This document shows, one piece after another, positions 30,301-36,494 of a stretch of DNA of 64,000 nucleotides. This stretch comes from Pedobacter ureilyticus (GTDB taxonomy: Bacteria > Bacteroidota > Bacteroidia > Sphingobacteriales > Sphingobacteriaceae): assembly GCF_005925345.1 (NCBI RefSeq), contig NZ_SSHJ01000006.1, forward strand, positions 124,001 through 188,000. The letters run 5' to 3'. Each line of letters opens with the position of its first letter. Position 1 is the stretch's first letter. The translations under genes and the position numbers were made by a program. The notes beneath the pieces are model-generated. The model did not search any database. It saw nothing but the letters and a program-made list of their open reading frames with translations, and was not told where the DNA came from.

Positions 30301-30519
30301 ATCTCCATTAGAAGATATCCCTCTTTTGGTTCCTTTTACGGTAATACTAACGCCAGGCAGAGGCTGTCCGCCGGCATCTTTAATTGTACCTGAAATTGAC
30401 ATTTCCTGAACTGCTTTTGAGAGCGGCAGGTGTCGGTTTGCAGCCGCTGCTTCAGCTATGTCTCCCATTAATGGGATAAATAGCAACATGGCGCTGCCGA
30501 GTGCTTTTCTAAACTTCAT
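27322..30519 (-). CDS. SusC/RagA-family TonB-linked outer-membrane transporter
   Basis: A 1065-aa TonB-dependent transporter. After a signal peptide comes a carboxypeptidase-regulatory-like domain (about 42-115: SISGTIKDAGGQPLPGVSIT), the SusC signature NEVVVTAIGIKQQKRKLGY (about 119-137), the plug with LRGKTPLLVIDGIPVES and ALYGSRGKNGAIIITTK, and a beta barrel ending in INLKF. Energised by TonB-ExbBD, it imports the ligand passed by the SusD-like partner. First gene of susC-susD-(PLC). A long 530-nt upstream region suggests regulated expression, but no adjacent anti-sigma factor, sensor or AraC-like regulator gene is present. Confidence 0.95.
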   Translation of the reverse strand: MKFRKALGSAMLLFIPLMGDIAEAAAANRHLPLSKAVQEMSISGTIKDAGGQPLPGVSITVKGTKRGISSNGDGKFNLRVQSSDILVFSLVGFKTQEVSVGTKTVFEIVLQMEASNLNEVVVTAIGIKQQKRKLGYATQEVNTEVLDKSKTMNLGNALSGQVAGLSVNNPTGIFQSPQITLRGKTPLLVIDGIPVESNLYDVSSTDIENINILKGVTASALYGSRGKNGAIIITTKRAKAEGLEINAGTNNMVTAGFTVFPETQTEYGNGSQGKYEFWDGADGGISDGDMIWGPKFGTGVKVRQWNSPIRDKQTGAIIPWWGDVSGTIYNDKARYERVPTDWIRHDNLGEFLSTGIVTDNHLSMAYKGEKAQLYFSGKYAHQKGQVPNTSLTTGGLNFSGNYNLTKNLVAEASLSYNKVYSPNFPRYGYGPKNHMYTILIWMGDDVNGKDLKEHMYVPGAEGYRQANYNYAWYNNPYFAAYELNQMHNKNTIDGLMRLAWTVTPGLTLQARANLRNTSLFEDMQSPKSYMNYGDSRNGDYKNWNSNQTNFDADFLSTYTKELNNNLAFTINAGASKFARSYRQQYQSTDGIIVPFVYSLNNTQGPVAASNNLEQKEIQSIYGSANLDLFRAVYLNFTARNDWSSTLPSSSNSYFYPSASVSTILSEYIKMPKALDFVKLNASWAQVSNDLSPYSIQSVYTKDVTYGSTPSVGYNGNLVNPLIEPEKSTSYELGLSSGLFKNKISLDFTYYNIIDENQIIDLNVSQASGFATRKVNGNKYETNGYEIVLGAKPITNRNFAWDFNVNWSSSIRKLKEIYNNNLKFGNLMVGDRADSYFSTVWEKSADGQLILDANSGLPIRDPFQRKVGNLDPSWRFGFQNKFKIKDFVVNIDIDGAVGGIMNSTTIEKMWWGGKHPLSTEYRDAEYAAGKPVYVPTGVVVTGGALVRDINGATISDTRTYAANTKAVSWQTWSQQYPYRARVTEAESEKFANTFDRSFVKLRRVSIGYDITKVIKMNKIKALDVSLYGYNLAMWKKMPYLDPDFGTDSDLQDPSARYIGCSINLKF

Positions 30520-31051
30520 GATGATTTTTGGTTTTACAAAACGAACGCTATCGTTCTAATTTCATGCAATTTTAGACCAACGATATGAAGCTGAAGCAAA
30601 TTTTAGGTTAATAAATCGCCATTACATACCTGCTTAGATATTACCAAAACATTAAGCTATCAGCAATGGCTTTTGCGCTAAACAACAGCAAAGTATAAGC
30701 AAAAAAAACAAATGAAGTTCTACTCTTAAAACAACTCAAAAACAAAGAGAGCGTAAGCCTTAACATTTCGCTAACTTTAATTATAGAAAAAAAACAATCT
30801 AACTTAACCGCCAATTAATTTTACGCCTCCATTATCAATTTTAGTTTTTCCACACAGCATTCATTCGCAAAAAAAAGCTAAAAATTTAGTGCCAATAGCT
30901 CAAAAAAAAAGTTATTTCCATCAAACATAGTCAAACGGTTTAGGCTATATCCTACGGGCGACGCCTTGTGAATTTAAATGGGTTTTAGTAAACCGCTAGT
31001 TTGCGGGTTTGCTGAGATGATAGAGAAATTACGCAGGCTGCAGCCAAACAC
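30520..31051. other. Long upstream region of the susC-like gene
   Basis: About 530 nt without a gene; it carries the susC-like promoter and the end region of the lycopene cyclase-like gene. A small hairpin GAACG/CGTTC (30543-30547, 30552-30556) lies about 25 nt before the start. TTAAC-type repeats occur on the plus strand at about 30763-30782 (TTAACA, GCTAACT) and 30799-30812 (CTAACTTAACCGCC). I found no exact TAnnTTTG box on the minus strand. Confidence 0.5.
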
Positions 31052-32215
31052 TTACTTACGTAATAACGCCTTAATAAAATGTTTGGCAAAAGGCCACTTC
31101 CTAAGGCTAAGCATAATTTTAAGATCATTGCTCAATGGAGAGTCAGAATCTAAGAACCTGAATATGCGTTCTGCTTTAGTACCGCGAAAAAGATCTGTAA
31201 AAACCTCGTGCCCCTGATAGTTCCCTTCGTTTAACACAGCCAGCAGCGTTGCATCATACAACTTTTCCTTAGCGCCAATATGTTCCGTTTCAAAAAAGGG
31301 TGTTCCGCTCTTTTGAAATGCGTTAATGATAGAGCCAATGGTTCTTTGCACGTTGGTAAAAGTATATCCGGTTGAACCCCGTGTATCTCCACCTGCCGTA
31401 CCCAAATAAGTAATATTTCCGCGGTGCCTAATAAACGGATAGTCAGTCATCGGGATCACGCCTTTTTCTTCTTCTAAAACAACGTAATTTGTTATTCCCA
31501 ATACGGATGTGATATATTTTTCAATGGCATCGTCGTACTGTTGCTCTTCTAGTAGAGATTTAGAAAACAAGGTATATTCTACAAAAAGCTGATGGCTGGA
31601 GAGAGGCAAACAATAAAAGAAAGTAGCTCCATGTTGTTGGCCCGTACGGTAATCCATAATCACGGCCTCGTCTGGGCTATGCAATGGCTCGTTTACTTGG
31701 ATTTGAACACCTTTAAAATGTTGTAGAAAATATTGGTACTGCCCAGTTACATCTGGACGCTCGAATAAGGAACTGAATACATACGTACTGGTAAAATCAC
31801 CTCGGTTAGTCTTCACGGTACATACCTGCCCCAAGTATTGGCTAGCAAATACCTCCGCCTCTAGAAAGCAGAGATTTGGAAATTCAGACAAATAACCATG
31901 ATAGGTTTCAAATAATCGCTTACTATCAATACTGAAGTACTCATACCCCCCTACATCCAATGGCATTTTTTTACCATCATGGCTATAAAAAACCATCTTT
32001 TTCCAATTGGCAACACTGTTATCTCTAAATGGCGTAGCGCTGTCGGCCCAAAAAGAGATCATTTTGTTAGGCCTATTGCCAAAGCTTTTATCAATAAAGA
32101 GCACCTGTTTATCCGCCCAAATGCCTGCTTTCATGGCTTGGTACAATAAACTGTAGCCCGAAATGCCCGCTCCCGCAACAATGATGTCAAAATGATTAAC
32201 ATGATCTGATCCCAT
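31052..32215 (-). CDS. Lycopene cyclase-family flavoprotein (CrtY-like)
   Basis: A 387-aa FAD/NAD(P)-binding protein beginning with a Rossmann motif (FDIIVAGAGISGYSLLY). The next segments, KMISFWADSATPF, YEYFSIDSKRLFET, VFSSLFERPDV and the later GVIPMTDYPFIRHRGNITYLGTAGGDTRGSTGYTF, follow the plan of the CrtY-type lycopene cyclases that close beta-ionone rings of carotenoids. No other carotenoid gene is in the window, so it would be an unlinked cyclase or a related oxidoreductase acting on another polyprene. The start ATG at 32215 leaves seven residues before the Rossmann strand. Confidence 0.82.
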   Translation of the reverse strand: MGSDHVNHFDIIVAGAGISGYSLLYQAMKAGIWADKQVLFIDKSFGNRPNKMISFWADSATPFRDNSVANWKKMVFYSHDGKKMPLDVGGYEYFSIDSKRLFETYHGYLSEFPNLCFLEAEVFASQYLGQVCTVKTNRGDFTSTYVFSSLFERPDVTGQYQYFLQHFKGVQIQVNEPLHSPDEAVIMDYRTGQQHGATFFYCLPLSSHQLFVEYTLFSKSLLEEQQYDDAIEKYITSVLGITNYVVLEEEKGVIPMTDYPFIRHRGNITYLGTAGGDTRGSTGYTFTNVQRTIGSIINAFQKSGTPFFETEHIGAKEKLYDATLLAVLNEGNYQGHEVFTDLFRGTKAERIFRFLDSDSPLSNDLKIMLSLRKWPFAKHFIKALLRK

Positions 32216-32531
32216 ATAACAATATAGTCCTATATTAACTCTTACTTAATGTATGTAATGAAAGATTTTTGGCAAACTATGGCGCAATATAATCAATGAT
32301 AGTTTAATTAAACAACTAGGAAGTAAGCGTATTCGGAAGAAGCAATAGTTTAAGAAGCGAGCATATCGACTTGTCGGGAAAACCAACGTTTTGATACGCC
32401 TCTGTTGTGCCTTAGGGACACCTCCATCGTTGAGCTAAATTTTGGCACGTTCCACCTTTTCTTTGTCGCAACTACACCTCATCTATTTTATAACTAAACA
32501 GTAGATTTGAATATAATATCAGGAGATCATT

Positions 32532-32960
32532 ATGGCACTAATCAACCCACACATTAACTTCAACGGCAACGCAGAAGAAGCATTCAATTTTTACAAGTCG
32601 GTATTTGGCGGCGAATTCACAAAAGTTATCCGTTTCAAAGACTTAGAAAACCCTGAATTTCCATTAGCAGAAAAAGAAGCAAATAAAATAATGCACATCG
32701 CCTTTCCAATTGGCAGTAATACCTTAATGGCAAATGACATTCCCGAGTTTATGGGAAAAGTTAACGAGAAAGAAAATAGATCTAAGATTGCAATAAGCGT
32801 AGAAACTCGCGAAGAAGCGGATCAACTATTTAATGGACTTTCGTCAGGTGGCGAAGTAGAAATGCCTATGGCCAACAGTTCATGGGGTTCATATTTCGGG
32901 ATGTTTAGAGACAAATTTGGAATTGAATGGATGATAGAATACGATACAAATAATAAATAA
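32532..32960 (+). CDS. PhnB-like VOC protein
   Basis: A 142-aa VOC-fold protein of the PhnB / demethylmenaquinone-methyltransferase-like branch. It opens with NPHINFNGNAEEAFNFYKSVFGGEF, has the MHIAFPIGSNTLMANDIPE strand pair, and ends YFGMFRDKFGIEWMIEY. Despite the branch name, no methyltransferase or phosphonate role is established; they are cytoplasmic metal- or small-molecule-binding proteins. An AGGAG sequence at 32521-32525, 6 nt before the ATG, is a true Shine-Dalgarno-like site, uncommon in this genome. Confidence 0.9.
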   Translation: MALINPHINFNGNAEEAFNFYKSVFGGEFTKVIRFKDLENPEFPLAEKEANKIMHIAFPIGSNTLMANDIPEFMGKVNEKENRSKIAISVETREEADQLFNGLSSGGEVEMPMANSSWGSYFGMFRDKFGIEWMIEYDTNNK

Positions 32961-33100
32961 AGGCTATTTTAACTGCAGGTTAAGCCCGAACACATGACAA
33001 ATTTATTTCCTTTTTTCGTATACAGTAATTAAAAGTTCAACTAGCTTTTTAACCGAATAATAGCCGGACTATACTTAAACTGAACAATAAGTCAGCGCAT

Positions 33101-33310
33101 TTACTCCCTAACTCGCATAAAAAATGCTTTGTTATCAAAACTTAATGGCAGTTTTACCAGTGTGAGCTTATTATCAAATTTATCCCAAAGCGTATCATAA
33201 TTTGTGACGACAATCTCTTTTTTTAATGTTATTGCAGGGCTGTTAAAGAGTGCCAACAAAGCTATCAGATTACCATTTTTGCCAGTGTAGATTTCGTAGA
33301 ACCTCTCCCA
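33101..33310 (-). pseudogene. Startless coding remnant, 69 codons
   Basis: On the minus strand a frame of 69 sense codons without a start runs between two stops: it begins WERFYEIYTGKNGNLIALLA and ends with KLPLSFDNKAFFMRVRE. The amino-acid composition is protein-like, with alternating hydrophobic residues. It looks like the C-terminal end of a lost gene; I do not recognise the family. An overlapping plus-strand frame (33250-33465) runs into the terminator and is judged less likely. Low certainty. Confidence 0.35.
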
Positions 33311-33430
33311 TTAACCATACCGTAGATGTATTTATGCGCAATTTAAACATTTATGGTACAGACGATTTTGCATTACTAGAAGAAGTAGCACCTTATTTGA
33401 TTTATAAATATAGAAAAATTTCAATAGCCA

Positions 33431-33458
33431 AAAAGGCCGAAGTTTATACTTCAGCCTT
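33431..33458 (-). terminator. Terminator after the SnoaL-like gene
   Basis: AAGGCCGAAGT (33433-33443) pairs with ACTTCAGCCTT (33448-33458) with one mismatch around a TTAT loop. On the minus strand the stem is followed by TTTTT. It lies 35 nt past the stop of the 33493-33807 gene. Confidence 0.8.
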
Positions 33459-33492
33459 GCTTTGATACCATCTTAACGGCTACCCATCTAAT

Positions 33493-33807
33493 CTACACAA
33501 TCTTTAACGATCGAATTAACCCATCCTCAAATTCATAGTGATAGGTCAGCGTAATTGGGCTGCCCGGAAACGTTCCTGCAACTTCAGCTCTCAACGTTTG
33601 TTCCGTTTCAGAATACTCAAGAGGTTTCATCGTGGCTTGATATTCCTCATTGGCTTTTGCTATCCAATTTTCTATTTCTTTTCTGCCTTGGTGGGTTTTG
33701 CCCTCGTCAAAAACTACGGCGGTTGCTGTAAAACATTTTGCATAGGCTGCGCTATCAAAGTTATTTTGCGTCTTTACTAATTCTGCTACTACTTTTGGTA
33801 AGTTCAT
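33493..33807 (-). CDS. SnoaL-like / NTF2-fold protein
   Basis: A 104-aa protein of the NTF2-like superfamily: an N-terminal helix (VAELVKTQNNFDSAAYAKCF), the TATAVVFDEGKTHQGRKEIENWIA segment typical of SnoaL-like proteins, and three closing strands (TLTYHYEFEDGLIRSLKIV). Such proteins are small-molecule isomerases, hydrolases or binding proteins. It follows the SDR gene by 20 nt and so belongs to its operon; a terminator follows. A joint role with the SDR enzyme in metabolising a reactive carbonyl or quinone is plausible but unproven. Confidence 0.85.
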   Translation of the reverse strand: MNLPKVVAELVKTQNNFDSAAYAKCFTATAVVFDEGKTHQGRKEIENWIAKANEEYQATMKPLEYSETEQTLRAEVAGTFPGSPITLTYHYEFEDGLIRSLKIV

Positions 33808-33827
33808 TGTTTTTAATTTTAAGGTAA

Positions 33828-34622
33828 TTAAATTGTTGGTACGGTACCACCATCTATCACAAAATTGGTTCCTGTTAAATAATTAGCTCTTGGCGAAACC
33901 AGAAAGCCCACTAATTCTGCTACTTCTTCTGGCTCGGCAGGCCTGCCAAAAGGTATTCCTCCCAAAGCATCCATTACACTTTGTTGCGCCTCCTTTAGAG
34001 TGCTATTGGCGTTTCTAGCGATTTCACCCAGCCAAGCTTTTGATGCTGTTGTATTGATCCATCCCGGCGAAACAGTGAGTACACGCACACCCTTTGGTGT
34101 CACTTCGTTAGATAAACTTTTACTGTAGTTGATCAATCCTGCTTTTGCAGCCGCATAAGGCAAAGTAGAATCATATAATGGTAGTTTACCTTGGATAGAA
34201 GCAATGTGAATGACCACCCCAGTTTTTCGTTCAATCATTTGCGGTAAAAATCCCCTGTCCAGTCTTACAGGAGCAAGCAGATTAGCTTGTAGGGTGCTTA
34301 CCCAATCTTCATCGCTTAATACTGCAAAACCTCCGGCAGGCGTAACTGAAGAACCAAGGTTATTCACCAAAATATCTAGCCTTCCGTAGGTTGATAATAC
34401 ATCGCTCACTACTCTCTTTGCATCTTCCGCTTGGCTTAAATCGGCCTTGATGAAATGGAAGTTGCTGTTTTCTTTTTCAGGCGCATTTCGTGCAGTAATA
34501 ATCACTTTTGCGCCAGCTTGTAAAAGCCTTTCTGCAATTGCGCTACCGGCTCCTTTGGTACCGCCCGTTACTAAGGCAATTTTGCCTGATAACTCATTAT
34601 TGAAATTAAAATCCTGTTTCAT
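33828..34622 (-). CDS. Short-chain dehydrogenase/reductase
   Basis: A 264-aa classical SDR oxidoreductase. The cofactor motif TGGTKGAG (about 19-26), NNLGSS in the NNAG position, the catalytic Ser (IASIQGK), and Tyr-x-x-x-Lys as YAAAKAG are all present, followed by VSPGWINT and the C-terminal GTNFVIDGG. The preference for NADP(H) is suggested by TARN at the end of the second strand, not proven. Gene order: divergent from an HxlR regulator, followed by a SnoaL-like gene; such sets often respond to quinones or aldehydes. Confidence 0.93.
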   Translation of the reverse strand: MKQDFNFNNELSGKIALVTGGTKGAGSAIAERLLQAGAKVIITARNAPEKENSNFHFIKADLSQAEDAKRVVSDVLSTYGRLDILVNNLGSSVTPAGGFAVLSDEDWVSTLQANLLAPVRLDRGFLPQMIERKTGVVIHIASIQGKLPLYDSTLPYAAAKAGLINYSKSLSNEVTPKGVRVLTVSPGWINTTASKAWLGEIARNANSTLKEAQQSVMDALGGIPFGRPAEPEEVAELVGFLVSPRANYLTGTNFVIDGGTVPTI

Positions 34623-34659
34623 TGCTTTAATTGTTTAGGACAAATTTCATACTTATGTA

Positions 34660-34674
34660 TACTTCTCACAAGTA
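34660..34674. promoter_or_regulatory. Candidate HxlR operator
   Basis: TACTT-N5-AAGTA (34660-34664 and 34670-34674) is a perfect inverted repeat in the 125-nt region between the divergent SDR and HxlR genes. The size and spacing suit a winged-helix dimer such as HxlR. No binding data; inference from position and symmetry. Confidence 0.5.
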
Positions 34675-34712
34675 CGGAGTTACGATTCGGATAGGGATAA
34701 ACTTTTCCCCTA

Positions 34713-34743
34713 TTGCACAATGTGGAACATAGTTTTAATTTTG
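34713..34743 (+). promoter_or_regulatory. Promoter of the HxlR gene (near-leaderless)
   Basis: TTG at 34713-34715, 20 nt spacer, then TAATTTTG at 34736-34743: a good match to the Bacteroidota -33/-7 pair. The ATG at 34748 is only 4 nt further, so the mRNA would have almost no leader. Confidence 0.65.
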
Positions 34744-34747
34744 TGTG

Positions 34748-35116
34748 ATGTACGAAAGAAAGGTATTGCCGAACCTCAATTGTGGTTTAGATTTAATTGG
34801 AGAAGTGCTCTACGGAAAATGGAAAATCCGTTTGCTATGGTTTATCAACCAAGGACATCAGCGTCCGAGTGAACTGCAACGAAAAATTCCAGATGCCACA
34901 AGAAGGGTACTTAATATTCAGTTAAAGGAACTGGAAGACCATGATTTGATTACCAAGAAGATTTATCCTGTAGTGCCGCCAAAAGTAGAGTACAGTTTAA
35001 CCGAGTTTGGGCAAACGCTAATGCCAGTAATTGCTACCTTGGGAAATTGGGGCGACACACATGAAGCGCATTTACGTTCAGTTATTTTAAAACGTTTGAA
35101 TGCCGAACGTGAATAG
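34748..35116 (+). CDS. HxlR-family winged-helix transcription regulator
   Basis: A 122-aa HxlR-type MarR-like regulator: the family's N-terminal Cys-containing stretch (NLNCGLDLIGEVLYGKWKIR), the HTH (QRPSELQRKIPDATRRVLNIQLKELEDHDLI), the wing (KKIYPVVPPKVEYSLTEFG), and the C-terminal dimer helix. The single Cys near residue 14 is where redox- or quinone-sensing members carry their sensor thiol. It probably controls the divergent SDR-SnoaL operon through the inverted repeat at 34660-34674. ATG at 34748 is preferred to the GTG at 34745 because the promoter box ends only 1 nt before that GTG. Confidence 0.92.
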   Translation: MYERKVLPNLNCGLDLIGEVLYGKWKIRLLWFINQGHQRPSELQRKIPDATRRVLNIQLKELEDHDLITKKIYPVVPPKVEYSLTEFGQTLMPVIATLGNWGDTHEAHLRSVILKRLNAERE

Positions 35117-35188
35117 CTTGATTTGGAGCATAATTCCGCAAGGCTTAGGACTAACCCTAATTATTGACAGTGAATGTTTTAGCGGTGA

Positions 35189-35367
35189 TTAAAATTCATT
35201 AATATTGCTCACCCTTACATTCGGCATAGTGTTGAATATATCCTGAATATACTTTCTATGGCTGGCTCCAACAATAACAACTACTTTTTCGGCTTTTAAA
35301 CTTTTAGCGCTATTAACTACATTTTCACACATTCCTTTACTACGCACACCCAACAATGTATTTTCGA
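35189..35367 (-). pseudogene. C-terminal fragment duplicated from the gene at 59051-60103
   Basis: The minus strand encodes KGMCENVVNSAKSLKAEKVV, then VIVGASHRKYIQDIFNTMPN, ending INEF, which matches the last ~48 residues of the 59051-60103 protein with only a few changes. The nucleotide match continues upstream to about 35367 (TTTCGAAAATACATTG) but with a 1-nt deletion that breaks the frame. No start or N-terminal part exists. It lies about 120 bp past the 3' end of tRNA-Met. A longer frame reported over this spot is an artefact of the junction. Confidence 0.85.
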
Positions 35368-35451
35368 AAAACAAAGTAATCAATTGGTGCAACGCAAGAG
35401 ACAAAGTGCAAAAACAATACAAAGGGACAAAGCAGACCTGCCTCAAAACGC

Positions 35452-35479
35452 AAAAAAGCCCAACTTTCGTTGAGCTTTT
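35452..35479 (-). terminator. Terminator downstream of tRNA-Met
   Basis: AAAAGCCCAAC (35454-35464) and GTTGAGCTTTT (35469-35479) pair around TTTC with one mismatch; on the minus strand a T-run of six follows. It starts 7 nt past the tRNA 3' end. Confidence 0.85.
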
Positions 35480-35485
35480 GCCTAG

Positions 35486-35559
35486 TAGCGGGGAGCAGAA
35501 TCGAACTGCCGACCTCAGGGTTATGAATCCTGCGCTCTAACCATCTGAGCTACCCCGCC
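35486..35559 (-). tRNA. tRNA-Met (anticodon CAT)
   Basis: A 74-nt cloverleaf on the minus strand. The acceptor GGCGGGG pairs with CCCCGCT, discriminator A, D arm GCTC/GAGC, anticodon loop TTCATAA, and T arm GGCAG-TTCGATT-CTGCT. The anticodon CAT and a paired 1-72 end (not the initiator's mismatch) indicate elongator Met; a tRNA-Ile2 (lysidine-modified CAT) cannot be fully excluded. CCA is not encoded. Confidence 0.93.
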
Positions 35560-35819
35560 GAATTTCGAGCTGCAAATATAGGATTTAATCCAATAAACAA
35601 GAAAAATATTTTAAATCCTTTCTGCAGCTATTTTTAACTCTTTATGCTAGTGATATTTAATAGTGTACTGGTTATAAATTTTGATGGATTTGTTAATTGG
35701 TGCAACGCTTAAATCTGTAAGTGCTAAGATAAGAAATACTTATTTTCTAAAACTTTGCATTTATAAAAGAAATTACTTTTCTTTAGAAAAATATAGTCAG
35801 TACTAAAATAGAAGTAAGG

Positions 35820-36200
35820 ATGTCAGAAAAGAAGAAATTTACATTAGAATATGCCATAAGGTCGTCGCCACGTATATTATACAGTTTTTTGAACGAGCCT
35901 AATGGCTTGTCGCAATGGTTTGCAGACGATGTGACTTTTAGAGACCAAACCTATACTTTTACATGGGATGGAGAAGTGCAAAAAGCCAAATTGATTAGCA
36001 TTAAAGAAAATAAGCTAGTTAAATTTAGATGGGTAGACGATGAGCCCTATTGTTACTTTGAAATGGAGATTGTACAAGACGAACTTACCAATGATGTAGC
36101 CCTGGCCATTACCGACTTTGCAACCGATGAAACTTTGCAAGAAAGAAAGCAGATTTGGGATAACCAAATTACTTACTTACTTAGCGTTTTGGGCGCATAG
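35820..36200 (+). CDS. START-like / SRPBCC domain protein
   Basis: A 126-aa cytoplasmic SRPBCC protein: the opening FTLEYAIRSSPRILYSFLNEPNGLSQWFADDV is the helix-strand entry typical of START-like AHSA1 relatives in Bacteroidota, and WDNQITYLLSVLGA forms the terminal helix. The ligand is unknown. It stands between tRNA-Met and lptG with its own spacing on both sides (over 250 nt), so it is likely a single transcription unit. Confidence 0.87.
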   Translation: MSEKKKFTLEYAIRSSPRILYSFLNEPNGLSQWFADDVTFRDQTYTFTWDGEVQKAKLISIKENKLVKFRWVDDEPYCYFEMEIVQDELTNDVALAITDFATDETLQERKQIWDNQITYLLSVLGA

Positions 36201-36481
36201 CGCTAATTGCTGTAACGTTACATTTGGGCTTGCAGTAATGTGATCGTTAGCTATTCATTTTAAAGAGCACTAAAGTGAAATAGGCTGCAAAAAAAATCTG
36301 TTGGCAAAGGTTAGAAAAAGCGTATAATATGATAAAGCCATAGGTTTTGTATGCTGCTGTCTAAAAATAAACTTTTAAAATCTTTGCTTTAATATTTTTT
36401 GCGAACATTTCGTTACGGCAATTTTGATAAAATGCTTAAAATTCACAAAAACAGAGTCATCCAATTTCTGCAAAAAACGTC

Positions 36482-36489
36482 TATCTTTG
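36482..36489 (+). promoter_or_regulatory. TAnnTTTG box before lptG
   Basis: TATCTTTG followed by CATAA and then the TTG start at 36495. This is the usual Bacteroidota promoter end (TTTGCA) and places transcription start at or within a few nucleotides of the start codon, supporting the TTG start and a leaderless message. Confidence 0.6.
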
Positions 36490-36494
36490 CATAA

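Noticed and set aside
33250..33465. 71-codon plus-strand frame
   Set aside because: Its 3' end is the terminator hairpin of the SnoaL gene, it overlaps a better minus-strand remnant, and no family is recognisable.
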